NCBI RefSeq assembly: GCF_900109995.1
Contig: NZ_FOCB01000007.1
Coordinates: 147,177-211,176, forward strand
Origin: Pseudomonas sp. ok272
Lineage (GTDB): Bacteria > Pseudomonadota > Gammaproteobacteria > Pseudomonadales > Pseudomonadaceae
Direction of reading: 5' to 3'
Length of the DNA stretch: 64,000 bases
Below the pieces are notes generated by a model, which was not told the DNA's origin, did no database searches, and saw only the letters and a program-made list of their open reading frames with translations. A program made the translations under genes and the position numbers. The first letter of the stretch is position 1. Each line of letters starts with the position of its first letter. Shown piece after piece: positions 20,833 through 29,919 of this stretch.

Positions 20833-21846
20833 TTATTCAGCCGTCACCAGGCTCGGCGAACCGAGATTGGCCAGGCGTACGCTGTTCTGCACCTGGCTGA
20901 TTTCGCCCGGCGAACCGATTGGCCCCAGGCGTACCCGGTGCAGCGTCTGTTGATTGCGCACGATCGAGCTGATGAACACCGGCGCGCTCACCATCGTGCT
21001 CAACTTCGATCTCAGGAGTTCTGCAGCGTCCGGGTTGGCGAACGCGCCCACTTGCAGATACTGGCCAGAGGCTGGTACCGCAGCGTTCTTTCTTGCATCC
21101 ATCGGCACCGGTACGACGGCCGCCGCGTGTTGCTGCGCCGGTGGTGTCCACTGCTCGACCTTGCCGGTCGAGGCGGTGATGACCGGGCCGCCATTTTGCG
21201 CGATTTGCGGTTCGTTGAGCATCAACGGCGCCGGCCGGCCCTTGGCCGCCCACCACTCTTGCGGGTCGATGCCTTCGACCTTGACCCGCGCCGTGCCGCT
21301 TTCGGCGTAACCGAGCTTCTTGGCGGCGGCGTAGGACAAGTCGATGATACGGTCGGAATAGAACGGGCCACGGTCGTTGACCCGCAGGATCACCGAGCGA
21401 TTGTTGTCCAGGTTGGTCACGCGAACATAGGCCGGCAGCGGCAGGGTCTTGTGCGCGGCACTCATGCCGTACAGGTCATAGACCTCGCCATTGGCGGTGT
21501 TCTGGCCATGGAACTTGGTGCCATACCAGGACGCCGTGCCAGTCTCGACATAGCGCTTGGATTCGGGCATCGGGTAGTAGGTCTTGCCCAGTACGGTGTA
21601 CGGGTTGGCCTTGTAGTTCCCGGTGTGCAGGGTCGGTGTCGCGTCAGGAATGCGCGCGATGTCCACGTCCCACCACGGCGCACCGTCCTTGTGGGCCCGG
21701 TTGATGTCCAGGCCGGGCGTGGCGCGTATGGCCGTCGGGGCCTTGGCGGGTTGTGGCGCGCGACTGGTCGAACAACTGACCATGAGCAACGACAGCGCGG
21801 TGAACGCCACCAGCTTCAGGGGTTTGCGAATTGGCGATGCCAGCAT
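20833..21846 (-). CDS. rlpA: Septal ring lytic transglycosylase RlpA
   Basis: An outer-membrane lipoprotein that cleaves denuded glycan strands at the septum in Pseudomonas. The lipobox ends at Cys25 (MVSC). The double-psi beta-barrel domain (about 95-190) contains GTASWYG and the catalytic-type Asp in RVNDRGPF. A C-terminal SPOR domain (about 260-335) binds denuded peptidoglycan. Length is 337 residues. Its ATG overlaps the mltB stop (TAATG). Confidence 0.95.
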   Translation of the reverse strand: MLASPIRKPLKLVAFTALSLLMVSCSTSRAPQPAKAPTAIRATPGLDINRAHKDGAPWWDVDIARIPDATPTLHTGNYKANPYTVLGKTYYPMPESKRYVETGTASWYGTKFHGQNTANGEVYDLYGMSAAHKTLPLPAYVRVTNLDNNRSVILRVNDRGPFYSDRIIDLSYAAAKKLGYAESGTARVKVEGIDPQEWWAAKGRPAPLMLNEPQIAQNGGPVITASTGKVEQWTPPAQQHAAAVVPVPMDARKNAAVPASGQYLQVGAFANPDAAELLRSKLSTMVSAPVFISSIVRNQQTLHRVRLGPIGSPGEISQVQNSVRLANLGSPSLVTAE

Positions 21847-22856
21847 TACTTGACGCCCCGTGCTTGGACCAGCTGTTCAGACAACTGATGTACGGCCATG
21901 GCGTACATCACGCTGCGGTTATAACGCGTGATCGCGTAAAAATTCTTCAGGCCCATCCAGTATTCGGGGCCATTGTCGCCTTCCAGGCGAAACGCGGTGA
22001 CCGGCATATCGTCACGCAGCGCATCATGACTCGACCAGCCCAGGGCTCGCAACTCCCCGACGGTCTTCGTCGGCTCGATGCCCGTGGTCAAACCGGCGTC
22101 AACCTGGTCGCCACGCACCTCGGCGCGACTGACCACCGGTTGCCCGGCCTCCCAGCCATGACGCTTGAAGTAACTGGCAACGCTGCCAATGGCGTCGTCG
22201 GCGTTGGTCCAGATATTGATGTGACCATCGCCGTCGAAATCCACCGCGTAGGCGCGAAAGCTGCTGGGCATGAACTGCGGCAAACCCATGGCGCCGGCGT
22301 ACGAGCCTTTGAGTGTCAAGGGGTCGATCTGTTCCTCACGGGCCAGCAACAGGAACTCACGCAACTCTTTGCGGAAGAACTCGGCGCGTGGAGGATAGTC
22401 GAAACCCAGGGTCGACAAGGCGTCGATCACCCGGTAACTGCCGGTATTGCGGCCGAAAAAGGTCTCAACGCCGATGATCGAGACGATCACCTGGGCGGGC
22501 ACACCGTATTCCTGCTCGGCGCGGGTCAGTGCGGCCTCATGCTGGCGCCAGAAATCCACGCCGCGGGCAATCCGCGCATCGGTGAGGAACATCGGGCGAT
22601 ATTCCTTCCACTGCTTGACGCGCTCGGCGGGCCGGGAGATCGCGTCGAGAATCGACTGCTTGCGCTCGGCCTCGCGGAACACGCCCATCAGCTGCTCACC
22701 GGCAAAACCGTAGTCACGGGTCATTTCGCCGACAAACTCGGCCACCTGGGGCGAACCTTCATAGTCGCCGGCGACCACCTGGGGCGCTGCGCCAAGGATG
22801 CTTGCCAGACCGACCCACGGAGCGTATCGAGTCGCCCAGCCACGCATTGCTTGCAT
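21846..22856 (-). CDS. mltB: Membrane-bound lytic transglycosylase MltB
   Basis: A 336-residue exported SLT_2-family transglycosylase. The catalytic Glu lies in IIGVETFFGRNTG, and the conserved substrate-site block is GSYAGAMGLPQFMPSSF. The ATG at 22856 is chosen because AAGGTGA lies 8 bases upstream; a farther in-frame codon overlaps rodA. The N-terminal segment is a signal peptide. Unlike the second MltB-like enzyme at 14937, it lacks a C-terminal peptidoglycan-binding domain and an obvious lipobox. It sits between rodA and rlpA. Confidence 0.93.
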   Translation of the reverse strand: MQAMRGWATRYAPWVGLASILGAAPQVVAGDYEGSPQVAEFVGEMTRDYGFAGEQLMGVFREAERKQSILDAISRPAERVKQWKEYRPMFLTDARIARGVDFWRQHEAALTRAEQEYGVPAQVIVSIIGVETFFGRNTGSYRVIDALSTLGFDYPPRAEFFRKELREFLLLAREEQIDPLTLKGSYAGAMGLPQFMPSSFRAYAVDFDGDGHINIWTNADDAIGSVASYFKRHGWEAGQPVVSRAEVRGDQVDAGLTTGIEPTKTVGELRALGWSSHDALRDDMPVTAFRLEGDNGPEYWMGLKNFYAITRYNRSVMYAMAVHQLSEQLVQARGVK

Positions 22857-22873
22857 TGAAATCTTCACCTTAT

Positions 22874-24019
22874 TCAAACCTGCGCGATCCACTTACGATG
22901 GGTATGGATCGACATCAAAACCCCAAACGCTGACAGCAGGGTCACCAGCGAAGTTCCGCCGTAGCTAATGAACGGCAACGGCACCCCCACCACCGGCAAC
23001 AGGCCACTGACCATACCGATGTTGACGAAAACATAAACAAAAAACGTCATGGTCAGGGCACCGGCCAGCAATTTGCCAAACAATGTCTGGGCCTGGGCGG
23101 TGATCACCAGCCCACGGCCGATCAACAGCAGGTAAATCAGCAACAGTGCGCAGATCCCCACCAGGCCGAACTCTTCGCCCATCACCGCGATGATGAAGTC
23201 CGTGTGGCTTTCGGGCAGGAAGTCCAGGTGCGACTGGGTGCCCAGCAACCAGCCCTTGCCGAACACGCCGCCGGAGCCGATGGCCGCCTTGGACTGGATG
23301 ATGTTCCAGCCGGTGCCGAGCGGGTCGCTCTCCGGATCGAGGAAGGTCAGGATCCGCTGCTTCTGGTAGTCATGCATGATGAAGAACCACATGGCCACGG
23401 CCACCGGGATCACGGCGACCAGCACACTGACAATCCAGCGCCAGCGCAGCCCGCCCATGAACAGCACGAACGCACCGCCCGCCAGGATCAGCAGACCGGT
23501 GCCCAAGTCAGGCTGGCGCACGATCAGGATGAACGGGATGCCGATCAGGACCAGGCTGACCCCCACGTGCTTGAGTTGCGGCGGTAAGGTGCGCTTGGCC
23601 AGGTACCAGGCAATGGTCGCCGGCATGATGATCTTCATGAACTCCGACGGCTGGAAGCGGATCACCCCGGGGATGTTGATCCAGCGTGTCGCCCCCATGG
23701 CGTTGTGGCCCATGACGTCCACCACCACCAGCAACACCACGCCAAGCACATAGCCCAGCGGTACCCAGCGCGCCATGAAGCGCGGTTCGAACTGGGCAAT
23801 GATCACCATGGACACCAGGCCGATGCCGAACGACGTGGCCTGTTTGGCCAGCAGGTCCCAGCTTTTGCCGCTGGCCGAATACAGCACGAACAGGCTTCCG
23901 GCGGCGAGGATCAGCAGCAGAATCAGCAACGGACCGTCGATGTGCAGGCGTTGCAGCAGCGTCGCGCGGCGACGCATCACATCCTCGCTGGAGAGAATGC
24001 GATCAAAGTTACTCTTCAC
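22874..24019 (-). CDS. rodA: Peptidoglycan glycosyltransferase RodA
   Basis: The SEDS-family glycan polymerase of the elongasome, working with PBP2. About 10 membrane segments are visible, with the SEDS motifs LGTGLLILAGG and, near the C-terminus, GVPLPFISYGGTSLV. I use the GTG at 24019 (KSNFDRILSSEDVMRRRATLLQRL), the conserved N-terminus; it overlaps mrdA by 11 bases. An in-frame ATG 123 bases upstream would lie deep in mrdA. Length is 381 residues. Confidence 0.95.
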   Translation of the reverse strand: MKSNFDRILSSEDVMRRRATLLQRLHIDGPLLILLLILAAGSLFVLYSASGKSWDLLAKQATSFGIGLVSMVIIAQFEPRFMARWVPLGYVLGVVLLVVVDVMGHNAMGATRWINIPGVIRFQPSEFMKIIMPATIAWYLAKRTLPPQLKHVGVSLVLIGIPFILIVRQPDLGTGLLILAGGAFVLFMGGLRWRWIVSVLVAVIPVAVAMWFFIMHDYQKQRILTFLDPESDPLGTGWNIIQSKAAIGSGGVFGKGWLLGTQSHLDFLPESHTDFIIAVMGEEFGLVGICALLLIYLLLIGRGLVITAQAQTLFGKLLAGALTMTFFVYVFVNIGMVSGLLPVVGVPLPFISYGGTSLVTLLSAFGVLMSIHTHRKWIAQV

Positions 24020-25904
24020 GGGCCGTAGCCTCCGCACTGATAGGGCTGGCGTACTCAGGCTTGAGTCGGCCGTCCTGGTCCAGGAGCCAGGCGTCCATGA
24101 TTTGTCTGACGACCGGCGCCGCAACCCCGGAGCCGGACTCACCGTTCTCGACCATCACCGCCACCGTGATCTTCGGGTTGTCGGCCGGCGCAAAGCCGAC
24201 GAACAGGGCGTGGTCGCGATGGCGTTCCTGCACCTTGGAGCGGTCATACTTCTCGCCCTGCTTGATCGCCACGACCTGGGCGGTACCCGACTTGCCCGCG
24301 ATCCGGTACTGCGCACCGATGGCCGCCTTGCGCGCCGTGCCTCGGGCACCGTGCATGACCTGTTGCATGCCGTGGTTGACCTTGGTCCAGTCCGATGGAT
24401 CGCGCAGGACGATATCGGGTATCGGGTTTTCATCCACCGGCTTCTGGCCTTCGATGGTCTTGGCCAGGTGCGGGCGGTACCACTTGCCCTTGCTGGCCAC
24501 CAGCGCCGTGGCCTGGGCCAGTTGCAGCGGGGTGGCCTGCATGTAGCCCTGGCCGATCCCCAGGATCAGGGTCTCGCCCGGGAACCAGGCCTGGCGACGC
24601 GTGGCGCGCTTCCATTCGCGGGACGGCATCAACCCGGGGGATTCTTCGAACATGTCCAGGGACACTTTCTGCCCCAGGCCGAACTTGTTCATGTAACTCG
24701 ACAGGCGGTCGATCCCCAGCTTGTGGGCCAGGTCATAGAAATAGGTGTCGTTGGACCGCATGATCGCCGTGTCCAGGTCGACATAGCCGTCACCGGTGCG
24801 GTTCCAGTTACGGTACTTGTGGTCGTAGTTGGGCAGCATGTAGTAACCGGGGTCGAAGACCCGGCTCGACGCCGTGACGACGCCCGAGTCCAGCCCGGCA
24901 ATCGCCACGGCCGGCTTGATGGTCGAACCGGGCGGGTACAGGCCGCGCAGCACGCGGTTGAACAGCGGCCGGTCGATGGAATCACGCAACTCGGCATAGG
25001 CCTTGAAGCTGATCCCGGTGACGAACAGATTGGGGTCGAAACTCGGCTGGCTGACCATCGCCAGGACTTCGCCGGTGTTCGGGTCCAGGGCCACCACCGC
25101 GCCACGGCGACCGCCCAGTGCCATCTCGGCGGCCTCCTGCAACTTGATGTCCAGGCTCAGGACGATGTCCTTGCCGGGGATCGGGTCCGTGCGCTTGAGC
25201 ACGCGTAACACCCGGCCACGGGCGTTGGTCTCGACTTCTTCGTAACCCACCTGGCCGTGCAACTCGGGCTCGTAGAAACGCTCGATACCGGTCTTGCCAA
25301 TGTGGTGGGTGCCGCTGTAGTTCACCGGGTCCAGGGTCTTGAGTTCTTTCTCGTTGATCCGCCCCATGTAGCCCACCGAGTGCGCAAAGTGCGCGCCCTG
25401 CGGGTAATGGCGCACCAACTGCGCAACGACCTCGACCCCCGGCAGCCGGAACTGGTTCACCGCGACGCGGGCGATCTGTTCTTCCGTCAGCTCGAACAGG
25501 ATCGGCACCGGCTCGAACGGCCGACGCCCCTGGCGCATGCGCTTCTCGAAGATCACCCGGTCTTCCGGCGTCAACTGCAGGACGTCGACGATCACATCGA
25601 GCACCTGCTGCCAGTCGCCGGAGCGTTCGCGGGTCATGCTCAGGCTGAAACTAGGCCGGTTATCGGCAATCACCACGCCATTACGGTCGAAGATCAAGCC
25701 CCGGGTCGGCGGAATCGGCTGAACGTGGACGCGGTTGTTTTCCGACAGGGTCGAGTGGTACTCGTACTGGATCACCTGCAGGAAATACAGCCGCGCGATC
25801 AGCACGCCCATCAGCGCCACCACCGCAATGGCCCCGAACACGACGCGGCCACGCACCAGGCGGGCGTCTTTTTCGTGGTCCTTGATGCGGATCGGCTGGG
25901 ACAT
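24009..25904 (-). CDS. mrdA: Penicillin-binding protein 2
   Basis: The transpeptidase of the rod-elongation complex. A short cytosolic N-terminus precedes one membrane anchor (about 20-45), then a dimerisation/pedestal domain (about 60-240) and the transpeptidase domain. The active site is Ser327-Thr-Ile-Lys330 (PPGSTIK), with the third motif KSGTAQ. Length is 631 residues. It lies 12 bases after rlmH and overlaps rodA, a conserved elongation operon. Confidence 0.97.
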   Translation of the reverse strand: MSQPIRIKDHEKDARLVRGRVVFGAIAVVALMGVLIARLYFLQVIQYEYHSTLSENNRVHVQPIPPTRGLIFDRNGVVIADNRPSFSLSMTRERSGDWQQVLDVIVDVLQLTPEDRVIFEKRMRQGRRPFEPVPILFELTEEQIARVAVNQFRLPGVEVVAQLVRHYPQGAHFAHSVGYMGRINEKELKTLDPVNYSGTHHIGKTGIERFYEPELHGQVGYEEVETNARGRVLRVLKRTDPIPGKDIVLSLDIKLQEAAEMALGGRRGAVVALDPNTGEVLAMVSQPSFDPNLFVTGISFKAYAELRDSIDRPLFNRVLRGLYPPGSTIKPAVAIAGLDSGVVTASSRVFDPGYYMLPNYDHKYRNWNRTGDGYVDLDTAIMRSNDTYFYDLAHKLGIDRLSSYMNKFGLGQKVSLDMFEESPGLMPSREWKRATRRQAWFPGETLILGIGQGYMQATPLQLAQATALVASKGKWYRPHLAKTIEGQKPVDENPIPDIVLRDPSDWTKVNHGMQQVMHGARGTARKAAIGAQYRIAGKSGTAQVVAIKQGEKYDRSKVQERHRDHALFVGFAPADNPKITVAVMVENGESGSGVAAPVVRQIMDAWLLDQDGRLKPEYASPISAEATAREE

Positions 25905-25916
25905 GAGGGCGCTGGA

Positions 25917-26384
25917 CTACTTGTGGTAAGGGTGGCCGGACAAGACTGTCCAGGCACGATACAGCTGTTCGCCGATCAGGATCCGCACCAGCGGGTGCGG
26001 CAAGGTCAGCGGCGACAACGACCAGCGCTGGTCGGCCCGGGCACAGACTTCCGGCGCCAGCCCTTCGGGGCCGCCGACCATGAAGTTGACCGTGCGCGAG
26101 TCCAGGCGCCAGCGATCGAGTTCCACCGCCAACTGCTCGGTGCTCCACGGCTTGCCGTGGACTTCGAGGGTGACGATGCGCTCGTTCGGACCGACCTTGG
26201 CCAGCATGGCCTCGCCTTCCTGGCGAATGAAGCGCGCCACGTCAGCGTTCTTGCCACGGGTATTGAGCGGTATTTCCACCAGTTCCAGCGCCAGTTCGGA
26301 CGGAAGACGCTTGGCATATTCATGCCAGCCTTCTTCCACCCACTTGGGCATGCGTGAACCGACGGCGATCAGGCGCAGTCGCAC
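25917..26384 (-). CDS. rlmH: 23S rRNA pseudouridine-1915 methyltransferase RlmH
   Basis: A SPOUT-fold methyltransferase modifying pseudouridine 1915 of 23S rRNA on assembled 70S ribosomes. The SAM-binding knot [13 protein letters not shown] and the C-terminal [18 protein letters not shown] are diagnostic. Length is 155 residues, identical to the usual size. It lies 9 bases after rsfS. Confidence 0.97.
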   Translation of the reverse strand: MRLRLIAVGSRMPKWVEEGWHEYAKRLPSELALELVEIPLNTRGKNADVARFIRQEGEAMLAKVGPNERIVTLEVHGKPWSTEQLAVELDRWRLDSRTVNFMVGGPEGLAPEVCARADQRWSLSPLTLPHPLVRILIGEQLYRAWTVLSGHPYHK

Positions 26385-26393
26385 AGCGAACCC

Positions 26394-26888
26394 TTACTGC
26401 TGGTCTTTGTTGAGCTTGGTGAAGTGCTCGTGGCCGACTTCAGGGCTGTGGTGCTTGCCATCGGCCGCACGGCTCTGCTCGGCACCTTCCCACAGGCGTT
26501 CCAGGTCATAGAACTGGCGAGCCGAGGCGGTCATCATGTGTACGATAACGTCGTCCATGTCCAGCAGGACCCAGTCGCTGTCGCCCTTGCCTTCTTCACC
26601 CAGTGGCTTGACGCCTTGGGCCTTGACCGCTTCGCGAACCTTGTCCAGCATCGCGCCGATCTGGCGGTTGGAGGTACCGGTGGCGATGATCATGAAGTCA
26701 GTGATGCTTTGCTTTTCACGCACGTCGATCACCAGGACGTCCTGGGCCTTGACGTCTTCCAGGGCCGCTACGGCAACCTTGGCCAGCGCTTCGCCGCGCA
26801 GTTCCGGGCCCGTTGCAACAGCCACCGGCAATGGTGCGCTCTTGAAGGTACCTTTGCGTTTTACTTTAGCTACGTCTTTGTTGGTCAT
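26394..26888 (-). CDS. rsfS: Ribosome silencing factor RsfS
   Basis: It binds L14 on the 50S subunit and blocks subunit joining in starvation. The core KAQDVLVIDVREKQSITDFM...DWVLLDMDDVIVHMM is clear. At 164 residues the protein is longer than the about 110-120 of many homologues, with a basic N-terminal extension of about 35 residues and a charged C-terminal tail. A later start within the extension cannot be excluded. Order nadD-rsfS-rlmH is conserved. Confidence 0.93.
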   Translation of the reverse strand: MTNKDVAKVKRKGTFKSAPLPVAVATGPELRGEALAKVAVAALEDVKAQDVLVIDVREKQSITDFMIIATGTSNRQIGAMLDKVREAVKAQGVKPLGEEGKGDSDWVLLDMDDVIVHMMTASARQFYDLERLWEGAEQSRAADGKHHSPEVGHEHFTKLNKDQQ

Positions 26889-26961
26889 ATAAAACTCGTT
26901 TTGCTCGTATGTTCGGGCGCTTCAATACACGTTGTTGCCACGTGCCTTAAAGCACTCCTAT

Positions 26962-27624
26962 TCAGTTCGACGCACGGTAAAGTCCGTGCGCATCGATGTA
27001 GGCCAGGACCGCGTCGGGCACCAGGAAACGTACCGACTTACCGCTGGCCAGCAGTTGACGGATCTGGGTGGCAGATACCGCGAGCGGTGTCTGCCAGACG
27101 AATGCAATCTGTCCGCTCGGCCCTTTGAGGGCCAGCGGGTCGCTCACCGAGCGCGCTGCCAGCAGGTTGCGCAAGGCATCCGGCGGTTCGCTGTCGGCAT
27201 CCGGGCGTTGCAGCACCAGGATGTGGCAATGCTGGAGCAACTCTTCCCAGCGGTGCCAAGTGGGCAGGCCGCAAAATGCGTCCCAGCCCAAAAGTAGAAA
27301 CAACTGGTCGTCAGCGGCAAACTGCGCACGCATCAGCTCCAGGGTGTCGATCGTGTAGGACGGCTTGTCGCGCTTGAGTTCGCGGTCGTCCACCACCAAC
27401 GGCGTCACCCCAGCCACCGCGCACTCGACCATCGCCAGACGATCGAGCGCCGATACCTGCGGCGTGTCCCGGTGAGGAGGCCTGGCGCTGGGCGTCAGGC
27501 GCACCTCATCGAGTGCCAGTGACTCGGCCACTTCCAGCGCACCGCGCAAGTGGCCGATGTGCACCGGGTCGAACGTCCCACCCAACACGCCAATGCGCCG
27601 TGGACGGGGTTCAAGGGCGGTCAC
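26962..27624 (-). CDS. nadD: Nicotinate-nucleotide adenylyltransferase
   Basis: It converts NaMN and ATP to deamido-NAD in NAD biosynthesis. The nucleotidyltransferase signature [15 protein letters not shown] is close to the N-terminus, and the second motif SATQIRQLL lies near the C-terminus. I choose the GTG at 27624 (220 residues), which places the motif at a normal distance. An ATG at 27684 inside the end of proA is in frame but has no ribosome site. The start is therefore less certain than the function. Confidence 0.93.
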   Translation of the reverse strand: MTALEPRPRRIGVLGGTFDPVHIGHLRGALEVAESLALDEVRLTPSARPPHRDTPQVSALDRLAMVECAVAGVTPLVVDDRELKRDKPSYTIDTLELMRAQFAADDQLFLLLGWDAFCGLPTWHRWEELLQHCHILVLQRPDADSEPPDALRNLLAARSVSDPLALKGPSGQIAFVWQTPLAVSATQIRQLLASGKSVRFLVPDAVLAYIDAHGLYRASN

Positions 27625-27652
27625 TGCGGCGGATTGGCCGAGGTCGCCCAAG

Positions 27653-28924
27653 TCAGGCCGACTCCTGTCCGCGCAACTGGCCATCACCGACCACGATGTA
27701 CTTCTCGCAGGTCAGACCTTCGAGGCCCACCGGGCCGCGGGCGTGCAGCTTATCAGTAGAAATGCCAATCTCGGCACCCAATCCGTATTCAAAGCCATCG
27801 GCAAAGCAGGTCGGGGTGTTGATCATCACCGATGCCGAGTCGACTTCGGCGACAAAACGCCGGGCCTGGCCCTGGTGCTCGGTCACGATCGAGTCGGTGT
27901 GGTGCGAGCCGTAGTGGTTGATGTGCTCGATGGCCTGGTCCAGCCCGTCGACCACCAGGATCGACAGGATCGGCGCCAGGTACTCGGTGCTCCAGTCTTC
28001 CACTGTGGCCGGCAGCGCATCGATGATGGCGCGGGTGCGCTCACAGCCGCGCAGCTCGACGCCTTTGTCACGGAACTGTGCGGCCATCGCCGGCAGGAAA
28101 TCCTGCGTCAGCGCCTGGTCGACCAGCAGGGTTTCCATGGCGCCACAGATACCGTAGCGGTAGGTCTTGGCGTTGAACGCGATGCGCTGGGCCTTCGCCA
28201 CGTCGGCGTGGGCGCTGACGTAGACGTGGCAGATACCGTCCAGGTGCTTGATCACCGGCACGCGGGCGTCGCGACTGACCCGTTCGATCAAACCCTTGCC
28301 GCCACGAGGCACGATGACATCGACGTACTCGGGCATGGTGATCAACGCGCCAACGGCAGCCCGGTCGGTGGTCTCGACCACTTGCACCACGGCCGGCGGC
28401 AGGCCGGCCTCGGCCAGGCCGCGCTGGATGCAGGCGGCAATGGCACGGTTGGAATGAATAGCCTCGGAGCCACCGCGCAGGATCGTCGCGTTGCCCGACT
28501 TCAGGCACAGGCTCGCGGCATCGATGGTCACGTTGGGTCGCGATTCGTAGATGATGCCGACCACGCCCAGGGGCACGCGCATCTTGCCGACCTGGATACC
28601 CGAAGGCCGATAACTCATGTCGCGGATCGCGCCGACCGGGTCAGGCAACGCTGCCACCTGGCGCAAACCGACGATCATGGCGTCGATACGCGCAGGGGTC
28701 AGGGCCAGACGTTCGAGCATGGCCGGCTCAAGACCGTTGGTCCGGCCAGCCGCCAGGTCACGCTCGTTGGCGGCAGTCAACTCGGCGCGAGCGGCATCCA
28801 GCGCGTTGGCGGCGGCCAGCAGGGCGCGGTTCTTCTGCCCGGTGCTGGCACGGCCGATCACGCGCGAAGCGTCACGGGCAGCGCGACCCAGGCGGGTCAT
28901 GTAATCAAGAACGGACTCAGTCAT
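27653..28924 (-). CDS. proA: Gamma-glutamyl phosphate reductase
   Basis: It makes glutamate 5-semialdehyde in proline synthesis, with an aldehyde-dehydrogenase-like fold. Length is 423 residues from [17 protein letters not shown], the family start. Motifs include [18 protein letters not shown] and the catalytic Cys in LDGICHVYV. An upstream ATG at 28987 is in frame but is not conserved. A large plus-strand frame across this region is its shadow. Confidence 0.97.
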   Translation of the reverse strand: MTESVLDYMTRLGRAARDASRVIGRASTGQKNRALLAAANALDAARAELTAANERDLAAGRTNGLEPAMLERLALTPARIDAMIVGLRQVAALPDPVGAIRDMSYRPSGIQVGKMRVPLGVVGIIYESRPNVTIDAASLCLKSGNATILRGGSEAIHSNRAIAACIQRGLAEAGLPPAVVQVVETTDRAAVGALITMPEYVDVIVPRGGKGLIERVSRDARVPVIKHLDGICHVYVSAHADVAKAQRIAFNAKTYRYGICGAMETLLVDQALTQDFLPAMAAQFRDKGVELRGCERTRAIIDALPATVEDWSTEYLAPILSILVVDGLDQAIEHINHYGSHHTDSIVTEHQGQARRFVAEVDSASVMINTPTCFADGFEYGLGAEIGISTDKLHARGPVGLEGLTCEKYIVVGDGQLRGQESA

Positions 28925-29112
28925 GGTCTGGCGTGGTCTTTGATAAGGGGCTGGGCAAACAGTAAAGCGGCAGATTATAGCTGTCACGTCCCGGGACTAA
29001 CAGCGGTGACGGGCGGATGGTCGAAATGGAGGGTAAATAGGCCGTATTCAGCCTCGATTAAGCCGGTCGTTGCTATCATCGCGGCACATTTGGCCTCAGC
29101 ACGTTGCCGCCC

Positions 29113-29796
29113 ATGTCCATTTTGCCCCACGCCCAGGCGCCAAAGCCCCTGCCCGACAGCTTTTTCAACCGCGATGCGCAACTGCTGGCGGGCGAGCTGC
29201 TGGGCAAAGTCATCCGCCATCGCGTCGGTGATCTCTGGCTGTCGGCGCGAATTATCGAAACCGAAGCCTATTACTGCGATGAAAAAGGCAGCCACGCGTC
29301 GCTCGGCTACACAGAAAAGCGTAAAGCTTTGTTTCTGGATGGTGGCCACATCTATATGTATTACGCTCGCGGTGGCGACTCGCTGAACTTCAGCGCCCAG
29401 GGACCTGGCAACGCGGTGTTGATCAAATCCGCCTATCCCTGGGTCGATGAGTTCTGCGGCCCGGCGAGCCTGGCGCAGATGCTGCTCAATAACCCGGATG
29501 TCCACGGTCGGCCTCGTCCGTCGCAAAAACTCTGCGCCGGCCAGACCCTGCTGTGCAAGGCGCTGGGCCTGAAGGTGGCGAACTGGGACGCCAAACGCTT
29601 TGATCATGAGATGCTGTTCGTCGAAGATGTCGGCCGGCCACCTGCCCACATTATCCAGACCACCCGCCTGGGTATCCCCCAAGGACGTGACGAGCACCTG
29701 ATGTATCGCTTCGTAGACAGTGCCTATGCACCCTATTGCACCCGCAACCCGTTGCGCCGCGGCCAGGTCGAAGGCCGTGACTATGTACTGATCTGA
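29113..29796 (+). CDS. DNA-3-methyladenine glycosylase (AAG/MPG family)
   Basis: A base-excision glycosylase releasing alkylated purines. The AAG fold is shown by RIIETEAYYCDEKGSHASLGYTEK... (truncated here), then GGHIYMYYARGGDSLNFSAQG and the C-terminal VLIKSAYP and RFVDSAYAPYC blocks. Length is 227 residues. It is transcribed divergently from proA. The start at 29113 follows the upstream TTG codon at 29104, which is an unlikely alternative. Confidence 0.92.
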   Translation: MSILPHAQAPKPLPDSFFNRDAQLLAGELLGKVIRHRVGDLWLSARIIETEAYYCDEKGSHASLGYTEKRKALFLDGGHIYMYYARGGDSLNFSAQGPGNAVLIKSAYPWVDEFCGPASLAQMLLNNPDVHGRPRPSQKLCAGQTLLCKALGLKVANWDAKRFDHEMLFVEDVGRPPAHIIQTTRLGIPQGRDEHLMYRFVDSAYAPYCTRNPLRRGQVEGRDYVLI

Positions 29797-29826
29797 GTCC
29801 CTGTGGACGCTATGCCAGGAACAACC

Positions 29827-29889
29827 TGTGTGGGCGCGAGCCTGCCCTGACGCCTGGCGCACACTGTGGGAGCACGCCTGCTCCCTCAG
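29827..29889. repeat. Degenerate REP elements
   Basis: Two decayed REP-like stretches (GTGGGCGCGAGCCTGCCC and GTGGGAGCACGCCTGCTCCC) between the glycosylase and the DedA-PAP2 gene. They now appear in the same rather than opposite orientation, and base changes break the hairpins. Confidence 0.55.
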
Positions 29890-29919
29890 TTCATCTATTG
29901 ATCTGTTGGAGTTGTACCT

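Noticed and set aside
27557..29386. 609-codon plus-strand frame across nadD-proA
   Set aside because: Antisense to proA; its last part only overlaps the start of the glycosylase gene in another frame.
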